Shown here one piece after another: positions 55,201 to 64,000 of a stretch of DNA of 64,000 nucleotides; the first letter of the stretch is position 1; each line of letters opens with the position of its first letter. The translations under genes and the position numbers were made by a program. The stretch lies in assembly GCA_963798455.1 (NCBI GenBank), contig CAWCTD010000004.1, forward strand, positions 1,116,001 to 1,180,000, given 5' to 3'. The DNA comes from CAWCTD01 sp963798455 (GTDB taxonomy: Bacteria > Acidobacteriota > Terriglobia > Bryobacterales > Bryobacteraceae). The notes under the pieces were generated by a model, which saw only the letters and a list, made by a program, of their open reading frames with translations, did no database searches and had not been told where the DNA came from.

Positions 55201-55688
55201 AGGATGCGCTTGCTATCCGGGAACCACGTGATGACCTCGTTGTTCGGTCCCATCCGTTCGGGGATGTTTGCGATATCGGGGAGGAAGGTCAGTTGCTTCG
55301 GCTGCCCCCCTTCGCTCGGCATGATGTAGACGTTGAAGTTCCCGTCGTATTGACCAGTGAAGGCGATCCACTTGCCATCCGGCGAGAACTTTGGGAACAG
55401 TTCGAGCCCGGGATGAGTTGTAATGCGGCGGGCTTCGCCGCCGGTGGTGGTCACCAGCCAGAGGTCGCCTCCGTAACTGAAGACGATCTTGTTCTTATAG
55501 ATATCCGGGAACCGCATCAGCCGGCCTTCCGGCGTCTCAGCCGCTGTCCCCGATGCGCGTAGCGACAGCAGCAGGGCAGCCAAGCCAGCCAGCAGCAGCA
55601 AACTCGCGGACCAGCGCCGAGGAGAATTCCATGCGCACTTCGAGTCCTCAGCCAGTGGTGGGTGGTTCATGTGGCCCCTTTTCATCAC
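52280..55688 (-). pseudogene. Tricorn-type S41 protease with a frameshift near the C-terminus
   Basis: About 1136 residues after repair. N-terminal signal/anchor ('SASLLLLAGLAALLLSLRAS'); beta-propeller repeats with TolB/PD40 pattern ('GELWLVT'-like, 'FSPDGKWIAFTGQYDGNFNV', 'WSPDSKALLYADSSVNLFYV') to about 680; core domain; PDZ ('GVGVKEGDYLISVNGRSL'); S41 domain with 'LIIDVRYNGGGFVDQLIFER' and the serine block 'NHYAASDGDFFTYFF'. Near 52436 one extra A shifts the frame; removing it gives 'VVVDNRPDLVMQGKDPQLEK' and stop at 52280. The catalytic part lies before the break, so activity may persist. It follows the Do-like protease by 45 bases on the same strand. Confidence 0.88.
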
Positions 55689-55733
55689 TTGGGCGGGCGG
55701 CGGGCCGTGTGCAGACCCGCCGCCACGTGCGGC

Positions 55734-57356
55734 TTAGTCCGGCTGCACTATCACATACGACGTCGATCCCTGGCGGTTGACCAGCAGCAGCACGGGCTGA
55801 TTGCCGGCTTGGCGCACGGCGCGCTCGAACTCCGCCACGCTGGCCACCGGCTTCCGGTTCACCTGCTGGATCACGTCGCCCCGGCGCAGGCCGGCCTCGG
55901 CCGCCGCACTGGCCTGACCCACATCGGTCACAACAACTCCTTGAGTGGACGCGGGAAGGCCCAGTTGCGGGAGGATGTCGGGGGTCAGATTGTCCACGGA
56001 AACTCCATCCAGAACGCTTCCGCTTTGGCTGGACTGGGCGCTGCCTTCTCCCGTGCCAGACGGCATCACGCCTAGCGTCACGGGAAGTTCCCGCGTGGCG
56101 CCGTTGCGGAAGATGGTCAGCCTCGCCGTGGTGTTGGGAGTCAAGGTGGCGACCTTCAACTGCAGCTCGCGGCTGCCGGCGATCGGCTGGCCGTTAAGGT
56201 CAAGGATAATGTCACCTTTCTCGATTCCGGCCTTGGCAGCCGGGCTGCTGGCAGTGACATCGCCTACCAACGCCCCTTTGGCCTCCGAGAGACCGAAGGC
56301 TTTGGCCATTTCCGGAGTCACCGGCTGGATCACAACTCCCAGCCAGGCACGAATCACCTTCCCGTTCTTGAGGATCTGGTCCATCACCTGGCGGGCCATG
56401 TTGATCGGAATCGCGAAGCCGACGCCCTGGTTTCCGCCGCCTCCCGACAGGATGGCGGTGTTGATCCCGATCAGGTCGCCATGCTCATTGACCAGCGCCC
56501 CGCCGGAATTGCCGGGGTTGATGGCGGCATCCGTCTGGATGAAGTCTTCGTAGTCCTCAATCCCGAGGCCGCCGCGGCCGGTGGCGCTCACGATACCCAT
56601 GGTGACCGTTTGATTCAGGCCGAAGGGATTGCCGATCGCCAGCACGAAATCGCCGGGCTCCATCTTGGAGGAGTCGCCGAACGCCAGCACGGGCAGGTTC
56701 TGAACATCAATCTTCAGCACCGCGATGTCTGTTTTCGAGTCAGTTCCGACAATCTTGGCTGTGAACTCGCGTTTGTCTCCCAGCAAGACCTTCACGTCGG
56801 TGGCACCGTTCACGACGTGGTTGTTAGTGAGAATATACCCCTCGGGACTCACGATCACACCGGAGCCCAGACTGTGCTCGCGTTGTTGCTGGGGGGCGTT
56901 GAATTGTTGCCCAAACTGGTTTCCGAAGAACTGCCGGAAGAGCGGGTCCGAGTCGAACGGCGACGAACCGCCTTGCGGAGAGCGGACGATCTTCGAGGAC
57001 GATACGTTGACTACCGCCGGCAGGTCCCTCTTGACGACCGGAGCGAAGCCGGCTTCAAATGACACCCGCGCCGGTGGCTGGGCGCTCTGCGCCGCCATGA
57101 GAATCGGCACTCTTCGAGCTTGGCTGTTAACGGCCAGGGAGCCGCCTATCGCTCCAGCCCCCACGGCGAGCGACAGCAGCGCAACCACGACCCAACGCGG
57201 GACAGGTACTCGTTTGGTAATCACTGAAAACCTCCTTTTTATTGCGGAATCACTTGGCGCCACGGTCTGGTTGCCCTCGCTTGCCTTCATTGCAACTGTC
57301 GGTCCGAAAAGGCACCCCCGGAAGGGTTTCCGTGGAAAGGTGGCCACCACGGTCAA
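55734..57356 (-). CDS. degP: Do-like (HtrA/DegP) periplasmic serine protease
   Basis: 540 residues as drawn, but a later ATG 22 codons in gives a more usual length. A membrane segment ('WVVVALLSLAVGAGAIGGSL') is followed by the trypsin-like domain: His in 'GYILTNNHVVNG', Asp in 'DSKTDIAVLKI', Ser in 'AINPGNSGGALVNEHG'. Two PDZ domains follow ('SSPAAKAGIEKGDIILDLNG' and 'AAAEAGLRRGDVIQQVNRKP'). It degrades or refolds misfolded envelope proteins. It is upstream of the tricorn-like gene, making a two-protease envelope set. Confidence 0.94.
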   Translation of the reverse strand: MTVVATFPRKPFRGCLFGPTVAMKASEGNQTVAPSDSAIKRRFSVITKRVPVPRWVVVALLSLAVGAGAIGGSLAVNSQARRVPILMAAQSAQPPARVSFEAGFAPVVKRDLPAVVNVSSSKIVRSPQGGSSPFDSDPLFRQFFGNQFGQQFNAPQQQREHSLGSGVIVSPEGYILTNNHVVNGATDVKVLLGDKREFTAKIVGTDSKTDIAVLKIDVQNLPVLAFGDSSKMEPGDFVLAIGNPFGLNQTVTMGIVSATGRGGLGIEDYEDFIQTDAAINPGNSGGALVNEHGDLIGINTAILSGGGGNQGVGFAIPINMARQVMDQILKNGKVIRAWLGVVIQPVTPEMAKAFGLSEAKGALVGDVTASSPAAKAGIEKGDIILDLNGQPIAGSRELQLKVATLTPNTTARLTIFRNGATRELPVTLGVMPSGTGEGSAQSSQSGSVLDGVSVDNLTPDILPQLGLPASTQGVVVTDVGQASAAAEAGLRRGDVIQQVNRKPVASVAEFERAVRQAGNQPVLLLVNRQGSTSYVIVQPD

Positions 57357-57648
57357 TATGTTATGTTAAGTATCCTTAAATTCAAAGGCTTGGCGCGACT
57401 GGTGGGGTCCTGCCTGAGCGGGCGCGCGACGCCCTTTGACGGCATAGTAGACCCCTGGAAAAGGTGCTCTGCTGAATAGTGCGACAGAGTGCTGTCTAAC
57501 CAGCCTTTGCAGCCTGCCAGCGGGGCCAAACACGGATGTAAAGAAAGTGTTAAGGGAAACATGTAGGAGCCTGAGTTTCGGGCTTTTGGGGAAACCCCGG
57601 CCGCAACGGCGACGCCTTAAACATCAAGGGCCCGATAAGGTTACTCTA

Positions 57649-60600
57649 ATGCTCAACAAACGAAACTGCGCCTATTGCGTGTTCGTGATAGCCGCCATAC
57701 TCGTCGTGGCGGGGCTCTCCGCTTCCCCGCACCAGGGAGTCGTCAAGTCGAACCGTCAGCCTGTCCCCGGCGCTACTGTTACCGCCACCCAGGGTGACAA
57801 AAAGTTCATCACGACCACCGATGACAATGGGGCGTACTCGTTCGCGGACTTGGACGACGGCGTCTGGACATTGCAGGTCGAGATGCTGGGTTTCGATGGA
57901 GTGAAACGCGAAATCAAGGTCGCGCCGGGCACTCCCCCCGACGAGTGGGACTTGAGGTTCCAGTCGGAGCAGGAGATCCTGGCGGCGCTGGCGCCCAAGC
58001 CGGCGGCGACCGCGCCTGTGGCTAGCACCACCGCGCCAGCCGCGCCAGCCGCTCCCGTCCCGGCCAGTGCACCAGCCGTGGCCAGCCGAGGTGGGCGGAA
58101 CCGGCAGGACAGCAGCGGGCAGACGTACCAGCAGGTCGGCGTCAGCCAGTCGGCGGACACCTCGCTCTTTGACCAGGAAGGCGCCATCACGAACGAGATG
58201 AACACCGAGCTTTCGCCCAGCGCCAACCAGGCTTTCGTCCTACAAGGGAGCATGAGCAGCGCGATGGGCATCGAGGGGCAGAACGATTGGGGCCCGTTCG
58301 GGGGCCGCGGAATGATGGGCGGCCCGGGAATGATGGGCATGGGCGGTCCCGGGATGGGCGGCGTGCCAGACATGGGAGCTGAAGGGCAGAATGCCACCGG
58401 CGATCAGAATGCCGGTATGGGCCCCGGCGGCGGCCGAGGTGGACGTGGCGGTGGCATGGCGGGCGGCGGTGGACGTGGCGGTGGCGGGCGCGGCGGTTTC
58501 GGTGGCCGCGGCGGCGCGGCCATGGGCGGACGCGGCGGACCCGCCTGGATGGGCAGGGGCGGCGCGCTGGCTTTCGGCAACAACCGCAGGAACCCGCGCA
58601 TGATGTACAACGGCAACCTGAATATCACCGAGGCGAACTCGCTCCTGAACGCGCAGCAGTTCTCGCTGACCGGCCAAAACATACCGAAGCCCTACTCGAA
58701 CAGCACCAACCTCAACGCGTCGTTCGGCGGACCGCTCAAGATCCCCAAGCTGCTCAGCGGCGAGCGCGGCCAGTTCACCATCAACGTCGGGATCGGCCGC
58801 AGCCGGGTGGGCCAGCAGGGCACGCTCACCACCATGCCTTCCGCCCTGGAGCGCAGCGGCGACTTCTCGCAGTCCGTAGCGTCGAGTGGACAGCCCGTGA
58901 TTGTCTACGATCCCATGACGGGGGCCCCGTTCCCTGGGAACAAGATCGACCCAACACGCATCAACCCGATCACGTCGGCACTGTTGAACTACTATCCGCT
59001 GCCCAATCTGCCGGGCCGAACACGGAACTTCCAGCTCCCCACCACGAGCTACAACAACACCAACAGGGTCAACGCGCGCGTCAACCAGACGCTCAGCACC
59101 AAGAACCGGATCTCCGGCGGCATCGGCTATTCGGGCAATAACAACACCAACCCCAACATATTCGGCTTCACGGACACCGGAAGCGGGCGCGGCATGAACG
59201 CCAACCTCTCCTATGCGCACAACTTCACGAGCCGCATTATCAGCACCGTCACCTACACCTTCAGCCGGAACCGGAATCTCGCATCCCCGTTCTTCGCTTA
59301 CAAGAACAACGTAGCCGCCACGTTGGGAATCCAGGGTGTTTCGACCGACCCGCTGAACTGGGGCCCGCCGAACCTCAGTTTCACGAATTACGCCGGCCTT
59401 TCCGACGGGGCCGCCTCCCTCATGCGGGCTCAGACCAGTGCGGTCAACGCCAGCCTGCTGTGGGTTCACAAGAGCCACAACCTCTCGTTCGGCGGCGGCT
59501 ACCGGCGGCAGCAGAACAACCGCGATTCGGATCCGAACGGGCGCGGCGCGTTTGCCTTCAATGGATACGCGACCAGCCTGATCTCAAACGGAGCGGCCGT
59601 GGCAGGCACGGGTTTCGACCTGGCGGACTTCCTGCTCGGGACGCCGGACACCGCCACCGTGCGCTACGGCAACCCCTCGCTCTATTTCCGCGGCTCGGTC
59701 TACAGCCTGTACATGCAAGACGACTGGCGCCTGCACCCACGGTTCTCCCTGAACTTCGGCGTGCGGTGGGATTATCAGACCCCGGTGACGGAGCTGTACA
59801 ACCGGATGGTGAACCTTCAGATCGCGCCCGATTTCACGGCGATTACCCCCATCCAGCCGGGCGGCGCATACCCCGCGGCGCTGATGAATCCCGATCCCAA
59901 CAACATCTCGCCGCGCCTGGGACTCGCCTGGCGGCCCAGCGCCAAGAAGTCCACCGTTATCCGCGCCGGCTACGGGCTCTACTACAACACCTCGGTCTAC
60001 AGCAACGTTGCTTCGCAAATGTCGCAGCAGCCGCCGCTGGCGACGGTTTGGAACCTGAACATCCAGAACAGCCCGTTGCTCATGATCGGCGACGCCTTCA
60101 CCAACCCGGCGAACCTCAAGACCAACACGCTGAGCGCCAACACCTTCGCGGTGGATCCCAACTACAAGATCGGCTACGCGCAGCAATGGAATTTCAGCAT
60201 CCAGCAGAACCTGCCTTACTCGTTCCAGATGACCGTGGGCTACCAAGGCTCCAAGGGTACCCATCTGGATCGCCAGTTCCAACCATGGGTCACGCCGCCC
60301 AACGCTCCCAAGGCGCCTTATCCTTCGGGCTACGTCTACGAGACCTATGGCGCGAACTCCAGTTACAACGCCGGTTCCATCCAATTCATGCGGCGTTTCC
60401 GCGGCGGGTTGAGCGCCGGCGGGAGTTACGTCTTTTCGAAATCGATCGACAGCGGCGGCGCGGGCGGGGCCAACATGGTGCAGAACTGGCTGGACTTCCG
60501 CGCCGAGCGCGCCGTTTCGAGCTTCGACCAGCGGCACAGCGTGAACGTCAACTTCTCCTACAGCACCGGCCAGGGCAGGAGGGACGCGGGCCTGGTGACC

Positions 60601-61059
60601 GGTTGGAAAGGGCAGTTGGCTAAGGACTGGACCATCATGAGCCAGATTCAGGTACACAACAGCAACCCGATGACGGCCACGGTCGGCGGGAACCAGGTTT
60701 CGACGGGGTCGGTTTCGCAAACGCTCCGCGCGGATGCCACGGGCAGCCCGCTCAACCCCGCTGCGGCGGGCCAACTCTTTAACTTGGCGGCGTTCGCGGT
60801 GCCGGCCGCCGGCATGTGGGGCGACGCGGGCAGGAACACCATCCCCGGACCGATGCTCTTCAGCCTGAACGCCGCAGCGGGCAGGGTGTTCCGGTTCGGG
60901 GAGCGCCGCAGCCTGGATTTGCAGCTTCGCGCCACCAACGCGCTGAACACAGTGGTGATCAACCGCTGGAACACGCAGCTCAACAACAACACCTTCGGCC
61001 AGCCGACGGGCGTCAGCGGGATGCGCACCGTGACAACCAGTCTCCGGTTCAGGTTCTAA
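57649..61059 (+). CDS. TonB-dependent receptor-like protein with carboxypeptidase-regulatory domain
   Basis: 1136 residues from ATG 57649. Signal peptide, then a carboxypeptidase-regulatory beta domain (about 25-105: 'GVVKSNRQPVPGATVTATQG', 'DDNGAYSFADLDDGVWTLQV'). A Pro/Ala linker follows, then a Gly/Met-rich segment (about 215-305), then plug and 22-strand-type barrel sequence. Landmarks of acidobacterial Oar-like receptors are 'RSGDFSQS', 'PFPGNKIDPTRINPITSALL' and 'LHPRFSLNFGVRWDYQTPV', with a C-terminal Phe ('LRFRF') for barrel insertion. It probably imports or binds large sugars or peptides at the outer membrane. The vWFA gene starts 2 bases after its stop. Confidence 0.92.
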   Translation: MLNKRNCAYCVFVIAAILVVAGLSASPHQGVVKSNRQPVPGATVTATQGDKKFITTTDDNGAYSFADLDDGVWTLQVEMLGFDGVKREIKVAPGTPPDEWDLRFQSEQEILAALAPKPAATAPVASTTAPAAPAAPVPASAPAVASRGGRNRQDSSGQTYQQVGVSQSADTSLFDQEGAITNEMNTELSPSANQAFVLQGSMSSAMGIEGQNDWGPFGGRGMMGGPGMMGMGGPGMGGVPDMGAEGQNATGDQNAGMGPGGGRGGRGGGMAGGGGRGGGGRGGFGGRGGAAMGGRGGPAWMGRGGALAFGNNRRNPRMMYNGNLNITEANSLLNAQQFSLTGQNIPKPYSNSTNLNASFGGPLKIPKLLSGERGQFTINVGIGRSRVGQQGTLTTMPSALERSGDFSQSVASSGQPVIVYDPMTGAPFPGNKIDPTRINPITSALLNYYPLPNLPGRTRNFQLPTTSYNNTNRVNARVNQTLSTKNRISGGIGYSGNNNTNPNIFGFTDTGSGRGMNANLSYAHNFTSRIISTVTYTFSRNRNLASPFFAYKNNVAATLGIQGVSTDPLNWGPPNLSFTNYAGLSDGAASLMRAQTSAVNASLLWVHKSHNLSFGGGYRRQQNNRDSDPNGRGAFAFNGYATSLISNGAAVAGTGFDLADFLLGTPDTATVRYGNPSLYFRGSVYSLYMQDDWRLHPRFSLNFGVRWDYQTPVTELYNRMVNLQIAPDFTAITPIQPGGAYPAALMNPDPNNISPRLGLAWRPSAKKSTVIRAGYGLYYNTSVYSNVASQMSQQPPLATVWNLNIQNSPLLMIGDAFTNPANLKTNTLSANTFAVDPNYKIGYAQQWNFSIQQNLPYSFQMTVGYQGSKGTHLDRQFQPWVTPPNAPKAPYPSGYVYETYGANSSYNAGSIQFMRRFRGGLSAGGSYVFSKSIDSGGAGGANMVQNWLDFRAERAVSSFDQRHSVNVNFSYSTGQGRRDAGLVTGWKGQLAKDWTIMSQIQVHNSNPMTATVGGNQVSTGSVSQTLRADATGSPLNPAAAGQLFNLAAFAVPAAGMWGDAGRNTIPGPMLFSLNAAAGRVFRFGERRSLDLQLRATNALNTVVINRWNTQLNNNTFGQPTGVSGMRTVTTSLRFRF

Positions 61060-61061
61060 CC

Positions 61062-63215
61062 ATGCGAAAATCGAGATCCATCTTTGCCGCACTTCTGGTC
61101 TGGCTGCTGGCCGCTTCCGCGCAGCAGCCGGCGCCACAGCAGCAGAACGCTCCTCTGACGCCGCAGGTCTACAAGTTCGAGACGACCACCCAGTTGGTGA
61201 TCGTCAACGTCTCGGTGAAGGACAAAAATGGCAAGCCCATCGAGAATCTGAAGCCCTCCGACTTCACCGTGACCGAAGACGGAAAGCCGCAGGAGATCAA
61301 GGTCTTCGAGTACCAGCAACTGGAGGAGACCCCGTTGCCGCAGACGGCTCCCACGCTGGCTACCCGGCCGGCGCCCAAGACGGAGTCCCCCGCGGCGCCG
61401 GCGACGCCCGTGGCCGCGGCGGCCGTTCAGCCCACGATCACCCCATCCAAGCCCGGCGAGATCCGGTACAAGGACAACCGGCTGCTGGTGCTGTACTTCG
61501 ATTTCCAGGGCATGCCGCCGGACGATCAGATCCGCGCCCAGACCGGCGCCCTGAAGTTCATTAACACCCAAATGACGCCCGCGGACACCATGGCCATCAT
61601 CAGTTACACGGGCGAGTTGAAAGTCCTGCAGGATTTCACGACCGACCGCGACACGCTGACTAAGGTGATCAAGAAGCTGGTGGTCGGCGAATCCAGCGAG
61701 ATGGCCGAGACGGTCAGCGACGACAGCGCGGAAGATACCGGGGCGGCGTTCACGGCGGACGACTCCGAGTTTAACATCTTCAATACGGACCGCCAGTTGA
61801 CCGCCTTGGCAAACGCGGTAAAGATGCTCTCCAGCCTGCCGGAGAAGAAGGCGCTGGTCTATTTCGCCAGCGGCGTGACCCGCAACGGCATCGACAACGA
61901 CGCGCAACTGCGCGCCACCATCAACGCCGCCCTGCGCAGCAACGTCGTGCTTTACCCGGCGGACGCCCGCGGCCTGGTGGCAACGGCTCCGTCGGGCAAC
62001 GCCAACCGCGGGTCGGGAGGCGGAGCGGGCAACCAGGGCAATTTCTCGGGCAGCGCGGGGCGGTCCATGATGGGCAACCTCCAGGGCTCACAAGACACCC
62101 TGTTCGCCCTGGCGGCGGACACCGGCGGCAAGGCGTTCCTTGACAACAACGACCTTTCCATGGGCATCGTGCAGGCGCAAAAGGATATCGCCAGTTACTA
62201 CATTCTCGGCTACTACAGCCCCAACCTGACCATGGATGGGAAGTATCGCCGCATCAAGGTGCAGATCACCAGCAACCTCAGCGCCAAGCTGGATTACCGC
62301 ACGGGCTATTTCGCTTCCAAGGAGTTCAAGCAGTTCAACTCCTCGGACCGCGAGCGGCAGCTCGAGGAGGCCCTGGTGCTGGGCGATCCGATCACGGATC
62401 TTACTCTTGCCCTGGAGACGGATTACTTCCGGATGGCACAGGACCGGTACTATGTGCCGGTTTCGGTCAAGCTCCCAGGCAGCGATCTCGAACTCGCCAA
62501 GCACGGGGGCTCGGAAAGCGCGCGGCTGGACTTCATCGGCCAAATCAGAGATTCCAAAGGCAAGCTGGCGGGGACCGTGCGCGACTTCATCACGGTCAAG
62601 TTGAAGGCGGACACGGCGGCCGAATTGGCCAAGAAGACCATCGCGTACGATGTTGGCTTCGCCCTTCAGCCCGGGACCTATACCCTCAAGTTCCTGGCGC
62701 GCGAAAACGAGACTGGCAAGATGGGGACGTTCGAGACCAAGTTCACGGTCCCCGACCTGACCGCCGACACCGGGCTCCTCCCGATTAGCTCCGTGGTCCT
62801 GAGCAACCAGCAGGAGAAGATGAGCAACGCGGTCGGCACGGCCGGGCCGAACATGCGCCTGTTCAACTTCAGCCCGCTGGTGCGGAACGGCGAGAAGCTG
62901 GTGCCCAGCGTGACTCGCGTCTTTCGCAAGGACCAGGAGATGTATGTCTTCCTGGAGGCCTACCAGCCGAACGCGCAGAAAACACAGAGAGTCGTCGCCA
63001 CGCTGAGCCTCTACCGCGGCAGAGTGAAGGCGTTCGAAACCGAGCCGCTGCAAGTCACCGACGGGCTGAACCCGATGACCAAGGCCGTGCCGGTAAGATT
63101 CGCGTTTCCGTTGAGCAAGCTCGAGCCGGGCCGGTACATTTGCCAGGTGAGCGTGCTGGATCCGGCCGCGCAGCGGTTCGCCTTCTGGCGTGCGCCCGTG
63201 GTGTTGCTGCCGTAA
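61062..63215 (+). CDS. vWFA-related acidobacterial secreted protein
   Basis: 717 residues from ATG 61062, with signal peptide ('SIFAALLVWLLAASAQQ'). 'FETTTQLVIVNVSVKDKNGK' and 'PSDFTVTEDGKPQEIKVFEY' are the family's N-terminal beta domain; a Pro/Ala linker follows. The vWFA-like fold ('NRLLVLYFDFQGMPPDDQIR' to 'KALVYFASGVTRNG') has Asp-Phe-Gln where a canonical MIDAS has DxSxS, so metal binding may differ. The C-terminal half is beta-rich. It starts 2 bases after the receptor stop, so the two are one operon and may act together at the cell surface. Confidence 0.88.
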   Translation: MRKSRSIFAALLVWLLAASAQQPAPQQQNAPLTPQVYKFETTTQLVIVNVSVKDKNGKPIENLKPSDFTVTEDGKPQEIKVFEYQQLEETPLPQTAPTLATRPAPKTESPAAPATPVAAAAVQPTITPSKPGEIRYKDNRLLVLYFDFQGMPPDDQIRAQTGALKFINTQMTPADTMAIISYTGELKVLQDFTTDRDTLTKVIKKLVVGESSEMAETVSDDSAEDTGAAFTADDSEFNIFNTDRQLTALANAVKMLSSLPEKKALVYFASGVTRNGIDNDAQLRATINAALRSNVVLYPADARGLVATAPSGNANRGSGGGAGNQGNFSGSAGRSMMGNLQGSQDTLFALAADTGGKAFLDNNDLSMGIVQAQKDIASYYILGYYSPNLTMDGKYRRIKVQITSNLSAKLDYRTGYFASKEFKQFNSSDRERQLEEALVLGDPITDLTLALETDYFRMAQDRYYVPVSVKLPGSDLELAKHGGSESARLDFIGQIRDSKGKLAGTVRDFITVKLKADTAAELAKKTIAYDVGFALQPGTYTLKFLARENETGKMGTFETKFTVPDLTADTGLLPISSVVLSNQQEKMSNAVGTAGPNMRLFNFSPLVRNGEKLVPSVTRVFRKDQEMYVFLEAYQPNAQKTQRVVATLSLYRGRVKAFETEPLQVTDGLNPMTKAVPVRFAFPLSKLEPGRYICQVSVLDPAAQRFAFWRAPVVLLP

Positions 63216-63280
63216 GTCCGTCCCGACGCGTGCGAGAGCGCTTACCTGAGAATTGGGGCTTATGCTATTATTATATTGTA

Positions 63281-63484
63281 ATGCCATCAGAGACTACCTG
63301 TATTTGCGAACATGCTGACACTTGGCATCTGCAGAATATCGGTCCCTGCCTTCACCATGAAGGAAGGGATTTCTGCAGTTGTGATCACTTCCAGCGTCTT
63401 CGTGTGCGCGTGCCACCGACCGGGACGTTCCCCGGCTTGCCCAGGGCGTCCACGCCTCTTCCCGCCTGGCCGCGCCAGAGGTAA
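63281..63484 (+). CDS. Small Cys/His-rich protein
   Basis: 67 residues from ATG 63281, just after an AT-rich promoter-like stretch (63260-63280). The first 40 residues carry CICEHADTWH, GPC, and FCSCDHF, a likely zinc-binding set. The last 25 residues are Pro/Arg-rich and low in information, so the true gene may be shorter or shifted. No family recognised. Positions 63485-63622 hold no further gene. Confidence 0.5.
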   Translation: MPSETTCICEHADTWHLQNIGPCLHHEGRDFCSCDHFQRLRVRVPPTGTFPGLPRASTPLPAWPRQR

Positions 63485-63622
63485 GGCCGTCTCCTGATAT
63501 GCTGTGATCGCGGCGCTTTTGCCCATCCTCTCTTCCATCTGATTGCGATACAAAGTCCCCGGCTTCGAGGCGTACAGGCGCTCCACAAGGTTCGGTAAAG
63601 TAGAGAAAAGAGGGGGATCGGC

Positions 63623-64000
63623 TTGCGCCACGACAAGACAGAAGAGCGGCTGGAAGCGGAAGCGGTGATGCCGGCGGCGCCGCTGACGGTGGAGGGATCG
63701 AGCGTCCTGCACCAGATGTTCCGGGTGAAATGGGCGGCGTGGAAAGCCCTGCCGTCGGGCGCGCGGCAGGAGGCGGTGGCCGAGGCAGAGCCCGTGCTGG
63801 AGTCGATGGAGCAGCCGGGGGAGCGGCAGAGCGCGTTCTACTCGCTCCTGGGCCACAAGGGCGACCTGCTGGCGGTACACTTCCGGCGGAGCTTCGATGA
63901 GCTGAACGGGGCCGAGCTGCGGCTGGCCCGGCTGAAGCTCTCGGATTATCTGGAGCCGACTACCTCGTACGTTTCCGTGGTGGAGCTGGGGCTGTACGAT
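63623..64000 (+). CDS. hemQ: HemQ-type coproheme decarboxylase / chlorite-dismutase fold, partial
   Basis: The frame runs off the right edge. 'SSVLHQMFRVKWAAWKALPS', 'YSLLGHKGDLLAVHFRRSFD' and 'LSDYLEPTTSYVSVVELGLY' are conserved blocks of the HemQ/chlorite-dismutase family, which in Gram-positive-type pathways converts coproheme III to heme b. An in-frame stop at 63596-63598 limits the start to TTG 63623 or GTG 63665. AGAGGGGG lies upstream of TTG. The heme-binding His would lie beyond the window, so dismutase and decarboxylase cannot be separated here. Confidence 0.85.
   Translation, partial: MRHDKTEERLEAEAVMPAAPLTVEGSSVLHQMFRVKWAAWKALPSGARQEAVAEAEPVLESMEQPGERQSAFYSLLGHKGDLLAVHFRRSFDELNGAELRLARLKLSDYLEPTTSYVSVVELGLYD

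Overview
The window looks like a GC-rich chromosomal segment of an Acidobacteriota member, probably from the Bryobacterales/Solibacter side of the phylum. The signs are a TonB-dependent receptor with an N-terminal carboxypeptidase-regulatory domain followed 2 bases later by a vWFA-like secreted protein, a tricorn-type S41 protease beside a Do-like protease, FecR/DUF6600-type fragments, a GH78 rhamnosidase, and many signal-peptide proteins of no known function. The taxonomy is inferred from gene content; no rRNA gene is present.

Layout. 1-3.9 kb is a decayed accessory zone: a frameshifted GT2, a GT4 lacking its middle, and, next to a tRNA-Glu, a serine-recombinase relic and a lower-GC tail-anchored orphan. 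4-13.3 kb is mostly conserved: cytochrome c, an ArsA-type ATPase with a small coupled partner, Bcp, MutS2, a Nudix protein, an RsbW/STAS partner-switching pair with a response regulator, a TPR membrane protein, a dGTPase-like protein and a Cys-rich protein. 13.3-18.6 kb has a degenerate M48-like secreted protein, tyrosine phenol-lyase, an IS110 remnant and DnaB. 18.9-25.9 kb has a sodium/solute symporter with galactokinase, a GT2, a GH88 hydrolase, Hpt and RsfS. 25.9-34.8 kb pairs GlnE with GlnA, then XseA, a YefM/YoeB-type module with a nonsense-broken toxin, and GuaB.

34.9-39.6 kb is a gene graveyard. A secreted protein carries a 92-codon tandem duplication. Next to it lie a histidine kinase, a SpoIIE-type phosphatase, a FecR/DUF6600 protein, an outer-membrane barrel protein and a PIN toxin, all cut by internal deletions and joined end to end. 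39.7-50.1 kb holds the GH78 rhamnosidase, a secreted two-domain lipoprotein-carrier-like protein fused to a SAM methyltransferase, a relic of a second rhamnosidase 3' end, MscL with a zinc ribbon, a thioesterase, and an export operon of three HlyD-type adaptors plus one FtsX permease. 50.4-64 kb holds an LPPGL-repeat secreted protein, a frameshifted Gfo/Idh oxidoreductase, tricorn and Do-like proteases, the TonB receptor/vWFA pair, a small Cys-rich protein, and the start of a HemQ-type heme enzyme at the right edge.

Working together: envelope and polysaccharide functions dominate (receptor, rhamnosidase, GH88, galactose use, proteases, efflux adaptors), mixed with nitrogen control (GlnA/GlnE) and nucleotide metabolism (GuaB, Hpt, dGTPase-like). 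The striking property is the contrast between intact long housekeeping genes and accessory genes broken by single-base indels, nonsense changes and internal deletions.
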